From Chromera velia (Eukaryota > Sar > Chromeraceae), in contig JAHBMJ010000737.1 of assembly GCA_018398765.1 (NCBI GenBank), positions 1-41,482 of the forward strand: 41,482 nt of DNA. The letters are read 5' to 3'. The notes beneath the pieces were generated by a model. The model was not told where the DNA came from and did no database searches. It was given only the letters and a program-made list of their open reading frames with translations. Positions 1 to 11,698 of this stretch are shown here, one piece after another. The position numbers and the translations under genes were made by a program. Each line of letters starts with the position of its first letter. Position 1 is the first letter of the stretch.

Positions 1-358
1 CTCCTTCTTCCCGTTCGACCTTGTCGGATTGTGTGACATGTCTTTACGGGGTGTAAAATGTTTGCAGACGCTCAAAAAGGGGGCCGTAAAAGATGTTCCA
101 GCACCAGAAAAGTCAACACAGCTGTTCGGGAAAACGTTCAGCTGATCGGTTTACCTCTGCATGAAGTAAAAAGGGGTGAAACATCAATTTCAGTGCAGTT
201 CAAAACTTTTTTTTTTTGAGAGCAAACCATCAAGATTTAGGTTTTTTCATTTGAATCAGCATGCGTGATGGATCGGTAGTTGCAAAATTTTTTTCAGGAC
301 CTTCATATTTGAGGTTGAAAGTCATATTGATCAAATATTTGATCGTATTTGATAGGTC

Positions 359-475
359 TTTAAACACTAGGTCCTCCCTGACTGGATATTTGATTTGAGC
401 TTAAGCCCTACCTCAAATCAAATCAAACCAAATCAAATCAAATCAAACATGGTCACTATAGACAACACTTAAACA
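359..475 (+). repeat. Dispersed repeat with CAAAT pentamer array, copy A
   Basis: The segment begins TAAACACTAGGTCCTCC, runs through TTAAGCCCTACCT, and continues into a run of CAAAT pentamers ending CATGGTCACTA. The same sequence is present in reverse complement at about 41392-41482. Agreement continues past the pentamer run into CATGGTCACTA, so the pentamers are internal to the repeat and not simply a tail. The family is unknown; a non-LTR element end or a SINE is possible. Confidence 0.75.
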
Positions 476-1054
476 ACACATATTTACTAATATAATATAT
501 GTATATTATATTAAATGAAACACTTAATTAAACAATATTTGTACAACACTTATATGAAGAATAGTTGTGTTACACAGTAAACTTGCACTGGTCATAAGCT
601 TCAACTCTAAACATTTTGGAATTTATTGTCCTAGCTTGCCCCCCCCTTCCTATTTTTTGCAACTGATTTACAAAAAAATTTTAGTTTATATATAACGTAT
701 TACCTTTAAGTAAACAAGTCAACAAAATATTAACTAGAATGTTAAGGACTAACAAATAATAAAACAGGCTAGTAAACAGGGTTACGAAAAGTTAATTGTT
801 TAGCATTCATATTGCGTAATTAACTTTATATGAGGAGTAAATTACTAGTGAATAGAATCAATAGATCAATAAATCGTTATCAATGCGATGATTGAGGGTT
901 TTGTCTCATAGGGATTTGTTATGCATACCGTATCCCCACATATTCTAATAATATTCAATTAAAGTCATATTATTATTGTGCGATAAACTGGATACGGATA
1001 GTGATCGCGCGTCATAGTCATAGACTCATAGTCATGAATTATATTGAACTTCCC

Positions 1055-1126
1055 CTGGCGACAGCTAGGGCGACAGATAGACATAGCGGGAAGGCCCTAG
1101 GGCGGAACATATCAATCAATCAATCC
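1055..1126 (+). mobile_element. LINE 3'-end fragment with ATCA tail
   Basis: The string GACAGATAGACATAGCGGGA, then AGGCCCTA, GCGGAACATATC and an AATC tetramer tail match the 3' end of the larger LINE copy at 21000-22795. The match covers roughly 70 bases with a few substitutions. Only the extreme 3' end is present, which is typical of severe 5' truncation during target-primed reverse transcription. Confidence 0.65.
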
Positions 1127-1359
1127 CTTAATAGTAGGAAACTTCAGTTCAGTGAGTTCACTTACTTTTTCTACCAAATAATTTAGAAATACTAAAAAGT
1201 ACCTAGAAAAGTACACTGGGTATAGAGTACTACTATACACTGAGACTAGTATAAAGTGAAAAAAAAAACATTTCTATGTAATTGGTTTTTGAATTAACAG
1301 TATTGTGAACTTTGTACAATTTTGTGCAACACGAGAACATTAAAACTCTCCATTTTTTA

Positions 1360-2190
1360 TCACGGCGGTGGTGCAGGTGGAGCAAGGTTTCGAAGTCTCT
1401 CCAATACCGTGGCTTTGTCCTGTGCAAAAGCCTCGTCTTCGTGTCTGTCCGTCTGGAAGTTCTCCAGGTACTTCAGCAGCTTGTCCTTGTTTGCTGCCAA
1501 AATTGCAGACACCCGGGGATCAGGTTTTGGGTTTGCTGCGAAGATCTTGAACAGATGGAATGCTTCGAAGGTGATAGCACGAGATTCACTCCTGCAACAA
1601 CAACACACAACAACAAGCACCAAAGCAAGAAGATATTTATTTATTTAATCTTCTTACTATAAGGTGATAGCACGAGATTCACTCCTGCAACAACAACACA
1701 CAACAACAAGCACCATACGAGGCGTGACAAGGAACAGACACCAAAGAGGACCACGTGTCAGGGACTGAGAGAATCAAACCGCACGCAAGTCGACACTACA
1801 CCGATGCATTGATGATGCCTCAAAACCTTTGCTTCCACGCAAATACTTCAAAGAGAACGGCATCCAAGCAGACAAAAAGAAACAGAAGGGAAGAAGGAAG
1901 GAAGAAAGGAGGGAAGGAAAAACAAACAAAAGAAGGAAAAACGGAGGAAGGAAGGAAGGAAGGAAGGAAGCAAGGAAGGAAGAGGAGGGAGGGAGGGAAA
2001 GAAGGAAGAAAGGAAGGAAGGAAGGAAGGGAAGGAAGAAAGGAAGGAAGGAAGGAAGGAGGGAGGGAAGGAAGGAAGGAAGGAAGGAAGGAAAGAAAGAA
2101 AGAAAGAAAGAAAGAGGAAAGGAAGGAAGGAAGGAAGGAAGGAAGAAAGGAAGAAAGGAAGGAAGAAGGAAGGAAGGAAGGAAGGAAGGA

Positions 2191-2221
<31 letters not shown>

Positions 2222-2246
2222 GAAGGAAGGAAGGAAGGAAGGAAGG

Positions 2247-2309
<63 letters not shown>

Positions 2310-2407
2310 AAGAGAGAAAGAGAGAAAGAGAGAGAGAAAGAAAAAAAAAAAAAAGAAAAGAAAGAAAGAAAGAAAGGAAGGAAGGAAGGAAGGAAGAGAA
2401 GAAAGAA

Positions 2408-2450
<43 letters not shown>

Positions 2451-2626
2451 GAGAGGGCATGGCAGTGGAGGAGAGAAAGAAAGGGGAGAGAGGCAAGGCA
2501 GTCGGACTAGACGTGACACACACTGAGTTGGGTGGAATCAAGCACAGGCCCACGTGAATATACGAGTGCACACAGAAACGCGGACAGGCGGGCAGTCAAC
2601 GCACGCACAGTCGCACACGCACGAAT

Positions 2627-2664
<38 letters not shown>

Positions 2665-2713
2665 GCACGCACGCCAGCACACACACGCACGCACACGCAC
2701 ACGCACAAGGCAC

Positions 2714-2753
<40 letters not shown>

Positions 2754-3962
2754 GCTCGTATGCACGCACGCACCAAAACCCCACTCAAGCGTTCATTCAA
2801 TCAAGCATTCGCACATGTACACCAATGCAGGCATTTCCGCGCGCTCAGAGGCCATCTGTCTGATCCGACGCTTGCCAAGGGCAGAAAGAAGGGAAAAATA
2901 CTCTGCCACCCCAATCTGATTTCCCTCCCTCACTCTGCGTAAGTCTTTGACCGCCGTTTTTCGCTTTTTCGCACACGGCTGTCCTGCTGTCGAAAAAAAA
3001 ACTGCACTTTCTCCCTTTTCCCGACCACCCAGACACAGACAAGCTAAGAGGAAAGAAAACTCTCTGCCGAGTCCATCCACATTCAAACTGAGCGCACCCC
3101 CCCCCCCCCNCAAAAAAAAAGACAAAAGCACTGACCGCATGAGTCCCATGTAGGTCTTCAAGTTTTCGGGTTCCCCAATGTAGCGCAGAGTGACTTTCAC
3201 GAACGTTCTGTCCAGGAGGAGCTCGGACAGCAGCCGGAGACTTTGCCTCGTCGTCACGTAGTTGTCGCTCGCTGTGAGCTTGTCGTACGCTCGAAAGAAT
3301 TCCTCATAGTGACTGTCGATGTGGGCTGCTGCGAGGTCCCGGTGGATACAGAGAAGATCGTTCAAAGTGCACATCACGTCTGAAGAAACGTCAAAGTTCA
3401 AATCCGTGGCCAAGGCAAAAAAATGATTCAGATGCCCGGCATCCAAAAGGTGCTTGGCAAGCCGTCTGTCAGATATCCAAGACCGAAATATTGTACCGAC
3501 GGACAAAGACAGCTGAGAAGAGCTGTATGCCTTGATCAAGAGGTCTGCCACTTCTTTGGACTGAATTACTTTCTCCACGCCTGCGTTTGTCAGAGGGTCC
3601 GTGGAGGGGGAGGGCGGCGGTGCAACTTCTCCCGGGGCTACGGCTGCCTTCTTCACTGGGGGCACAACGCCAGATAAAAGGGTGACAATGTGTTTCCGGG
3701 TTTCCACGTCAACCTTCCCGAGGTTCTCCACCAAAAAAGGTATGAAGCCGTCATCAAAGAGAGAGCAGAGCTGCTCTGCTGCACGGCAAAGAGAAGGGTC
3801 CTGTGAGTCACGACGCTCAGCCGGGAACAGCGAAAGCAATCGGATGAAGGTGGGGGCCAGACGAGCTCCCATGGCTTGCAGATCTTGGACACCCTCTGGC
3901 TTTTTTAGCTCGGTCTGGATGTCTGAAGCAATCTGCCGAGCGAGCGCTTGAGCGCCATCCAT
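1360..3962 (-). CDS. MO25: MO25/CAB39-family scaffold protein, two exons
   Basis: Exons (minus strand) 3962-3136 and 1591-1360 join in phase to 352 codons plus stop; animal MO25 is about 341 residues. MO25 is a cytoplasmic armadillo-like helical protein that binds STRAD pseudokinase and allosterically activates LKB1 and other STE20-type kinases. Recognisable segments include [18 protein letters not shown] in the first exon and [14 protein letters not shown] followed by [16 protein letters not shown] in the second, matching the family's conserved C-terminal half in order. The donor is GTCAGT and the acceptor TTGCAG. I chose the ATG at 3962 because it puts the N-terminus at family length; the frame stays open to 4097, so a 45-residue extension is possible. 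The intron 1592-3135 is full of microsatellites. A second copy of the acceptor and exon start lies 93 bases upstream in the transcript; its use would hit an in-frame TAG. Confidence 0.9.
1570..1717 (-). repeat. Duplicated 3' splice-site segment flanking a hairpin
   Basis: About 55 bases (1568-1622, with GATAGCACGAGATTCACTCC at their core) recur nearly exactly at 1661-1715. On the minus strand each copy contains the pyrimidine/TTG-rich tract, the CAG acceptor and the first bases of MO25 exon 2. Between them lies a perfect 8-base inverted repeat, AAGAAGAT at 1627-1634 and ATCTTCTT at 1648-1655, around a 13-base AT loop. Confidence 0.85.
1884..2455. repeat. Long polypurine GGAA/GAAA/GA microsatellite
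   Basis: About 570 bases are almost purely purine on the plus strand: GGAA and GAAA tetramers, an AG dinucleotide run near 2270-2305 and an A-run near 2342-2354. It sits in the MO25 intron, so the transcript carries the pyrimidine strand. Long open frames through it in several frames are artefacts of the repeat. Confidence 0.95.
2625..2752. repeat. CA/GT dinucleotide microsatellite
   Basis: Two CA runs, about 2629-2660 and 2715-2752, are separated by interrupted ACGC/ACAC sequence. It lies in the MO25 intron, with TG on the transcribed sense. Confidence 0.95.
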
Positions 3963-4370
3963 CCTATCAACGACCGCGTTTGCCAACAATTTCGAACAGG
4001 AAAGCCCGACCGATCTACGACAGAAAATTTCTCTGCGGGAAGCAGACGCGGGAAACAAAAGAACCGAGCATGAATGCACGGCTGTCACACCACGCACTCA
4101 ACCTATGACAGTGTAGACACATCTGGACTGCATTGTTTCGATTCAAACAAGGATCGAAACGGACGCCACCTCACGATCAGTTTTGCCGTAGATAGATCGG
4201 CCGGGAGGCCGGCAGCCGGCCCCCGGCCGGCCCGCCTCCGCGGGCCGACGTACATGTACGTCGCGATCGCAAGTCGTCCGCGCGCGGCCCCGGCTGGCCC
4301 TTCCGGGGCGCCGCGCTCAGCAGTGAATTGCTCGGCCATATCATCTAATCATTTTCTAGTCTTCTTTCAG
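3963..4370 (-). promoter_or_regulatory. GC-rich 5' flank of MO25
   Basis: A block at about 4195-4325 is strongly GC- and CpG-rich, in contrast to the AT-rich DNA beyond 4370. It contains the perfect 16-base palindrome GACGTACATGTACGTC (4247-4262) followed by GCGATCGC. Position next to the MO25 start suggests a promoter; there is no obvious TATA box. The promoter role is inference. Confidence 0.4.
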
Positions 4371-5602
4371 TAAATTTGAATGAACACAAACAAAAAGCTA
4401 GACAAAAAGAATTATAAAAAGGCTATGTGGGGTGCGGTCTGAAGCCGCGATCAGCGATGGGGCGCACTTTTGCCGCGATGGGGCGCACTTTTACCATTCA
4501 TATGGGCAACTTCTGGTTATTTCTGGTAGAACAATATAAAACAACAACGGTGCACTACCTAGGAAATTTAACTACTAATACGATTCACTATCACTCTTAC
4601 AGCTAGTATTACCATCACTATAAAAATTAGTATAAATGAAAAATTTAATTTTGAAAAAGGTTTTTTAAACTTGAATTAAACCTAATTGAACCTATAAAAT
4701 AAAACGGCAACAGTGCTCCAGAGTATACTCCAGAGTACCACTCCAAGCACCACTAAACTACCTAGTAAACTATAGCCACTAATTAAATCACGTATCACCT
4801 ATCCTAGAACTTATAACTTATTAACGCATTAATTACCTCTTATTATATCCAAGATATGACGTTGCATTAAAACTAATTAAAACTAATTAAAACTGATAAA
4901 GTTAACACAAGTGCTAACAAACTAGTGCATAAAGTTGGTTGAATTTTAAGTTGAACTTAATTATTATAAACTTATGATGTTACTTATCATACCATTAACA
5001 TGTCAAGATATGCCAAGTATGTGTCAACACACTGCACTAGACACTGCAAAGGCGGCAAAACACAAATCTTAAGTCTCGCTACAACATTTTGCTGCAGCAG
5101 CCTTATGCAAAATGTCCATTCGCTTCTTCTACGAAACTGACTTTGAAAGGAAAGGACTGGATTCGCCCTCTTTGAAGCCCTTCCCTCCACAGAACTCAAC
5201 ACAGAAGCCAGGAGGCCAGACGTTGCCGCAAAAAGAGGAATGCAAAGGAGACATTTTCACACCCCGGCTCTCTTCTTTTCTAAATCCGAAATTTCGGTGA
5301 ACAAAGGAGTCAACCTGAACGAGCAGGAAGAGAAGACAGTCCCTCTCATGCAAGACGATTATCATCGAGACACACACGCCTTCCCGCAGCGCTCATCCCT
5401 TTTCCTCTCCCACCACTTTCCTTCAACTCCTTTCCATTCTCCCGTGCTCTTCCCCCCACTTTTCCCACGCATCCCTCCATCAACCACGTCGGGAAAAGGA
5501 GAAGGAGATGGAGATTTTTCAGACTGCTTTCACCCTCCCCCCATCAGCGTAAGAGGACCCATACTCCTGCCCCCTTTTCAGACTTTCTCCCACTGTTTTC
5601 GT
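4371..5602. other. AT-rich spacer between MO25 and AlaRS
   Basis: It contains an approximately 20-base tandem duplication (GCGATGGGGCGCACTTTT repeated) at about 4453-4495, then AT-rich sequence with short tandem AAACTAATTA repeats near 4868-4900. From about 5100 composition returns to genic levels and probably includes the AlaRS 3' UTR. No coding frame there is convincing. Confidence 0.5.
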
Positions 5603-8600
5603 CTACTTCGTTTTCTCTTCAGCGAACGACACAGCAGCCTGACGCGCGCCTTCGAGCTTGTCCGACGTGAAGTCCTTTGCAGACCCGATAGCTCGATCGG
5701 GCTTCCCACCCCCCTTCCCGCCCACAAAACCCATCACCGCAATCAGCCAGTCCTTCGCGGACAGCTTCCCCGAGACGGGGCTGTCCTTCGGGACAATGGT
5801 CACACAGGACAAAACGCCCCCCCCAGGGGCCAGAAGGGCAAACGCTGTGCCAGGCAGCTTCTCTTGGATCGTCTTGGCACACACATCCATGGCCTTTGTG
5901 TCGCCCTGCACTTCCTCAATCACATGAACCTTGAAAGGAGACGTGTCCGATCCCCACCCCTCAGCGATCTTCCGCCCCATCTCCTTCGCACCTTCCTGCA
6001 AAGCCTTTGTGGCAGCTTTGCCGAACTCAAGCTGCTGCTTTTTCAGTTCCTCGACCTGCATACAAGCAGTGTAATAGACGTACCGGCACAAAGGAATCAG
6101 AAAGGCAAACGCACAGACGGCCCACAGATGCTCAGGCAAATCTGACTTTCAATCACTAACAGAAGCGCCAAACACACACAAAGTGAATCCACCCAACCAA
6201 AACATCTGCTCCTGACTACAAGAGAGAGAGGGCACAACAGGACAGACCCCATGGTCCACAACACAGCACGCTCAAGTCCAGTCAGCGTTCCACTGGACGC
6301 AAAGAAAATCAGGTTGTCTGCTCTGACGTATGCATGGAAAAGTGTTACTACCTCCTTTGCTCGCGCTCGCCTTTCTACCTTTTACCCCATCACGTCAGCG
6401 TCAACAAATAACCAGACGGGCGGATCGCAGGCAGAGAAGACAGAGCAACGCATGCCTACACATTGCTTTATGGTTCTTTCGCTTCTGTGCCTCTTCTCGT
6501 TTTCTTCTTTTGTTTCTCCTCTCGACACACAAATAGGAAAGACAGACAGACCACTTGACAGATACAGATTGTGCTTTATTCTTCCCAGCAAGAGAGAGGG
6601 AATCAGAGACAGAACCCAGACAGCACACACTTACGTGGTTGATCCACCGCCGTCTCCTGCTCAGAGGCATGTGTGTGGAGGCGTCCAGACGAGCACGCAT
6701 GGCAGCGAGAGCCGAGTCGAGCTCTGCGCCCTTGAACGAGGAGAGCGCCTTCATCTCTCCCTCAAACGCGTCAGCGTCAGAAAGGGCCTGTTGGGCCGCC
6801 TCGCCTGTGACTGCAACGATGCGTCTGACTCCCTTCTGGATGCCCTCCTCAGAGAGAACCGCGAATTCAGCAATCTCACGGCTGTTCTGGATATGCGTCC
6901 CCCCACAAAACTCCACCGACTTCCCACACCCCCCCTGCGAATCGGAACCGTCGAGCAGGGCGTCAATGGGTGCCCCGACAGTAATCAAACGGACAGGGTC
7001 GGGGTACTGTTCTCCAAACATCGCACGGAGCCCTGTGATCTCCCTGGCCTGGCTCAGGGGCACTTCTCTCGAGTGAACCTCCAGCTCGTCCCTCACGGAG
7101 GAACGCATGATCCCCTCGATGGCCTCGATCTCGTCCACGTCCACGGGTTTGCTCCAGGAGAAGTCAAAACGGAGACGGGGGGCCTCCACGAGGGACCTGA
7201 GAGGAAGTTTTTTCTTTTTTTTTTTTGAATTGATTGAGGAAGTTGAGGTAGTCAATCAGGACAGACAGAAGTCAGGAACAAGAGGAAAGGAATGCATCTA
7301 GGTTGGTTGAGACAAGGCCTCAATTAGACGGAGAGACAAGAAGGAACGCACGCGAAGGGAGGGGATTCCATCTTGACACGCCACTACAGCGAGAGAAGAG
7401 AGAGTTTACACACTCAGAAAGACGAGGAGGGACGCGGGGGGGACAGGTCGAGGAGACCAGCAAATTTCAGCAAGTTTTTCGGAAAAACTCGGGAACGGCT
7501 GACTTGAGGCTCGGAAAGAGAGCAAAAAGTACTCCAACAAATCAAGAGACCGCTACGCCAAACAAAAAAGAGGACAGCAACCTGCAAATTCAAATAAAGA
7601 TGAAATAAAAACACCGGTCTTTTCATCTGAACAAACAACCCACTGACCCTTTCTGGTCGCAATTCTCCCCGAGAACCTTTCGCAACGCGAAGTTCAGGAG
7701 ATGTGTGCCTGTGTGGTTCTTCGCAATCGCAGCCCTTCTGTCGAAGTCGACGGTCAACACGACGTCGTCACTCTTCGAGAGGGCCCCCTCCCCTGCGGCA
7801 AGAGTGCCTACATGGAGGAGATAGGGCCCAAATTTCTGGCAGTCTTCCACATGAAACACCCCCCCTCCTTCCTTGTCAACCTCCACGCGCCCTGTGTCGA
7901 AGATCTGCCCACCCATTTCGGCATAGTAATTGGACCTGTCGAAGACCAAACCGACGCTCTGACCGGGTTGGGCCATTTCAACAAAGTCCTTTCCTGTGTA
8001 GATCGCGAGGATCTGCAGGACAGGAGCGAGGGGGGGAGGGGGGAGACAGACGGGTTTGCAAGGATTGGAGGAGAGGGATGAAGACCGCAAAGGGGACCTC
8101 GAGAAAGCAGGAAGGAAAAGAGCAGATGAAATGGGAACGGCTGAACAAATAAAGCATAGGGAGAAAAACAGAGAAAATGCCGCTCTTTCTCGACCAGGGA
8201 CGCATGAGGATTCGGACTTTGGAGGGATGGTCTGTCTCTCCTTTTGTGTCCATTTTTGCTGGTTCTTTGTTTGTTGTTTCAATCGAGAGAGAGAGCAAAA
8301 GAAAGAAGATAGAAAGAAGATGGAACAGAGCAAGGGACAGACGAGGGCTGGAGAGAGAGTCTGTCTGACAGACCTTTGCTTTTAGTGAGGGTCCATGCCC
8401 CAAAGAGTTCCAGTCGTACTTGAAGGAATCATCTGTGGGGGGTACTTTCAATTCGTCAGACAGCAGAGCAATCTGATCAGCCGACAGGGTCCAGTCGGTC
8501 TTGTTCTTGAACCCCCCCCCTTGCTTGCTCTTTTCCTGATGTTCCCTCCAGGTTCTCTGAAACTCAACATCATCAATCCCAAACCCGGCCTCCTCAGCCA

Positions 8601-9921
8601 TCAAGGCTGTCAAGTCGAGAGGAAAGCCGTATGTGGTGTACAGCTCAAACGCTCCAGGGGTGCCCCCTGGGAACTTATCTTTCCCGGCGGCCTGTGCGGC
8701 CTTGAGGGTGCGTTCAAATTCCCTCAGCCCGCTATCCAACGCACGGGAGAACTGTTCCTCCTCCTCCTTGATCACCTGCTTGACGGTCTCCTTCTGGCTC
8801 TCCAATTCAGGAAAGGCAGAGCCGAGGTTGGCAACAACGACGTCGACCAACTTGGCGAACCAAACCTGCTTGGGGGCCTTCAAATTCTGACGACCGTAAC
8901 GGACAGCACGACGCAGAATACGACGAAGGACGTATCCCCTACCCTGGTTGGACGGAAGAGCACCGTCAGCAATGGCAATCGAGAGCGTGCGGATATGATC
9001 AGCCACGACTCGGTATGCCATGTCAACACGGTCCGAGTCCTCTTCTCCCACCTTTCCGGTGTACGGACGGAGGCCTGGAATCACTTTTTGAATCTCCTCA
9101 AAAATGGAGCGGAAAATATCCGTGTCGTAGTTGCTGCGCACGTTCTGGAGAACGGAGACCAGTCTCTCGAGACCCATTCCGGTGTCAACGGACCCGAAAG
9201 GGAGTTTGGACAGGCTTCTGTCGTTATTCCTGTTGTACTGCATGAACACAAGGTTCCAGATCTCAAGTACGTCAGGATCGTCGGCGTTCACCAACGCGGC
9301 GGCATCTCTGCCCCCGATTCTGTCGAAGTGGATCTCTGAGCATGGACCGCATGGGCCAGTATCTCCCATTTCCCAAAAGTTGTCCTTCATATCGAAGGGC
9401 AAAACCCTTTCGGCAGGGAGATAACGGAGCCACAAGTCACGAGCCTCAAGGTCGGGCTGACAGTTGGGCTCTTTGGGGTCACCCCCGAAGTAGGTCACGT
9501 ACAGGCGATCTTTTGGCAGACAGAAGACCTCCGTCAAAAGCTCCCAGGCCCAATCAATGGCCTCCTTCTTGAAATAGTCCCCGAAGGACCAGTTCCCGAG
9601 CATCTCAAAGAAAGTGTGGTGATACACATCTTTCCCGACATCCTCAAGATCGTTGTGCTTCCCACCTGCACGAATGCACTTCTGCGAGTTCGCAGCCCGC
9701 TTCAAGTTACCGAAGGCGGTGTTCTTGTCTGCATTGCCTGTGAAGATGGGTTTGAACTGATTCATCCCCGCATTGATGAAAAGCAGCGTGGGATCATTGT
9801 ACGGCACCACGGGGGATGATGCCCAGAAGGTGTGACCCTTCTTCTGCTCAAAAAACTCAATGAACTGCTTCCGCACCGCACTGGCGGAAGCCCAACGCTG
9901 CACTCCGTTGGGACTGCTCAT
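5603..9921 (-). CDS. AARS: Alanyl-tRNA synthetase, cytosolic type, four exons
   Basis: Exons 9921-8374, 8012-7648, 7196-6635 and 6055-5603 (minus strand) join in phase to 975 residues; human cytosolic AlaRS is 968. The enzyme charges tRNA-Ala and hydrolyses mischarged Ser/Gly-tRNA-Ala. The catalytic core is in exon 1: motif 1 region [17 protein letters not shown], motif 2 around [16 protein letters not shown], motif 3 around [18 protein letters not shown]. The editing domain keeps its zinc ligands HTGTH (about residues 616-620) and CGGTH (about 735-739). The C-terminal C-Ala domain has the glycine motif GGKGGGKPD. Donors are GTCTGT, GTCAGT and GTAAGT; acceptors are all CAG. The start is the first ATG, with no evident organelle-targeting extension. 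It is divergent from the small gene at 10345. No frame defects are seen. Confidence 0.95.
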
Positions 9922-10344
9922 TTCCAGTCTCCTTTTCTTGACGTCTCGCTTGATCTTTCAAAGTCTGAACACCTTCCCTTCCGTTTGTTCCCAAGGATCA
10001 CTTTCAAATCACTTTTCCTCTGAACAACTCTCTCTCACGTCACGGCAGGTTGCGATGACTATGAGTGGAGCGTGCAGATATGCTTGTGAAGTTCGATCTT
10101 GTGAACGGTTGTGCAGTCGCGCGGCGGCACTCAGCCGATCAGAGCCCGCCGCGACGCAGCACGCGGACTCCCGCGGAGGCGCCCTTGCCGATTTTTGGAG
10201 ACGGCACAAAATGTGGCGCCGCGCAATCGCCGTGCGTGCTAGCATGGGCTGCCCGGCCGGGCGCGGCGCCGCGATGGCGCCGCGTTGGCAGCTCTCAAGT
10301 GAACAGTACTCGGACAATACTCGGACACCATGCATTCGGACACC
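9922..10344. promoter_or_regulatory. Divergent promoter region, GC-rich
   Basis: The ~420 bases between the AlaRS start (-) and the start of the plus-strand gene are CpG-dense at about 10115-10290, with repeated GGCGCCGCG palindromic strings. The layout suggests a shared bidirectional promoter. No core elements are identifiable by eye. Confidence 0.4.
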
Positions 10345-11067
10345 ATGAGCATTGAGCAATATGGTCAGCATCCTCCGACCATTACTCAGTTCGAATCGGG
10401 CCATCTGAAGAAAGTGCGTCGGAAGAGCCATGCAGGTTGAAGGTCGAGAAAGTGGATTGAAGAAGGTTTTCGTCCCAGCAGGATTCGATCCGAAAGAAAA
10501 ATCCCGTCTCCGTGACAGCTAAGTAAGCTAAACCAGTCAGAATCCCGCCTGTACACGCACGCAAAAGGACAAAAGATGTTTTTTGTGAAGTCATCGGTAT
10601 ACAAGCAGGAGATAACAGACAAGGGCATAAAGGAGAAGGAGGTGGACTCTCGGTCAAAAGATGAGAAAAAAGTTGACGAGGCCCTCCGGTCGCGTCCCGA
10701 ATTCTCCAGAGATGCCGCTCCAATGACGTCAGTCGATCGATCGAATCCTTGTGCATTGATGTGGAGGCAGAAAGGCGTGTCGCTTGTGTTGACAGAGTGA
10801 TCATGCTGGCGCAGTATGGGCTCATGGAAGAGTCCAGTAGGGCACTGCTCACAGAAGAAAGCGGAGTAGACCGTCTACGCTTCTGTTTCACCTACGTGTG
10901 ACTAGTTTCCTTGTTGATCTCCTTCCGTATCTGTTCTATTCATTCGCAGATTGATGGAGCTGAAGGAGAGCGACCCCCAAGCAGCCGCTGGAGTCCTTGA
11001 GAGCGCACAGAGAGCTGCGGCCAGCGACAAGCAGTACCCTGGGGGCCTTCCTTCGGTCGGTGACTGA
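10345..11067 (+). CDS. Small protein of unknown function, three exons
   Basis: Proposed exons 10345-10413, 10710-10897 and 10950-11067 give 124 residues; an in-frame ATG at 10330 would add five. I do not recognise the family. The frame reads as real protein: MSIEQYGQHPPTITQFESG at the N-terminus, then an acidic helical middle (ESLCIDVEAERRVACVDRV), and an alanine-rich helix ending DKQYPGGLPSVGD. Acceptors TCCAG and CGCAG are good. The donors (GTGCGT and GTGACT) were chosen to keep phase and are the weak point. No signal peptide or membrane segment is evident. It is divergent from AlaRS. It could be the 5' part of the PIP30-like gene downstream if the TGA at 11065 is spliced out, but I found no connecting exon. 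Confidence 0.5.
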
Positions 11068-11250
11068 AGCAAGATGTGTTCGTTTTGCTTCTTCGTTGCT
11101 GTGCGATCGCTCGTTCCTTCCTCGGCAGCTTTGTGAATGAAGAAACGGGAGGGGATGGACACATGCGGCCGCGACTCTTCTTCTGTTTTGCAATTCGGTC
11201 AAGAGCCTCTTCAATCTGCTTCTCCCTCTTTCTCTTTTGTAGTTTGAGCT

Positions 11251-11641
11251 TTAAAGACTCCTTGCTTGGTTCTTGGAAGTCCGTGCGTGTGGGTGCGCGT
11301 AGTGTTTGAAAAAATCGCGCCGGCCAAAACTCCCTGCACGGCTCGATCGAGTGCCCTCCTCTCGCTCCCCCAGAGCCGGGTGGTGGTTTTCGCTTTTTTT
11401 TTTGTCGGGTGTGTAGGAGTAGTCTGCATGACCTTTCATCCAAACTCCAAGAGAAGTCTGCCACTCTCCGGAGATGATTTTTTCTTCCGCCTTTTTTCCA
11501 TCTCCCCTTTGTCTGCAGGTCACCGAAGAGGTACGGCAATTGCATGTCGTCCTGCAAAGCGAAGTTTTCCTCGTCTCCCTCGGTTTTGTTTTTCGAACCA
11601 GACAGAGGGAACCCATCGTTCCCTTCGAACCCTCCCTCCTA

Positions 11642-11698
<57 letters not shown>

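Larger units (their letters stand above)
1..1359. other. AT-rich intergenic zone with repeat fragments
   Basis: Apart from the two repeats listed separately (359-475 and 1055-1126) the stretch is AT-rich, with many short direct and inverted AT motifs. No open frame resembles a protein. It lies downstream of the MO25 stop codon at 1360 and probably contains that gene's 3' UTR and polyadenylation signal, which I cannot place. Confidence 0.5.

Noticed and set aside
1755-2571. Several 220-265 codon open frames on both strands
   Set aside because: They are translations of the GGAA/GA microsatellite and have no sequence complexity.
3110-3110. Undetermined base beside a C-run (and another at about 35980 in a G-run)
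   Set aside because: Both lie in homopolymers within introns and mark sequencing ambiguity, not biology.
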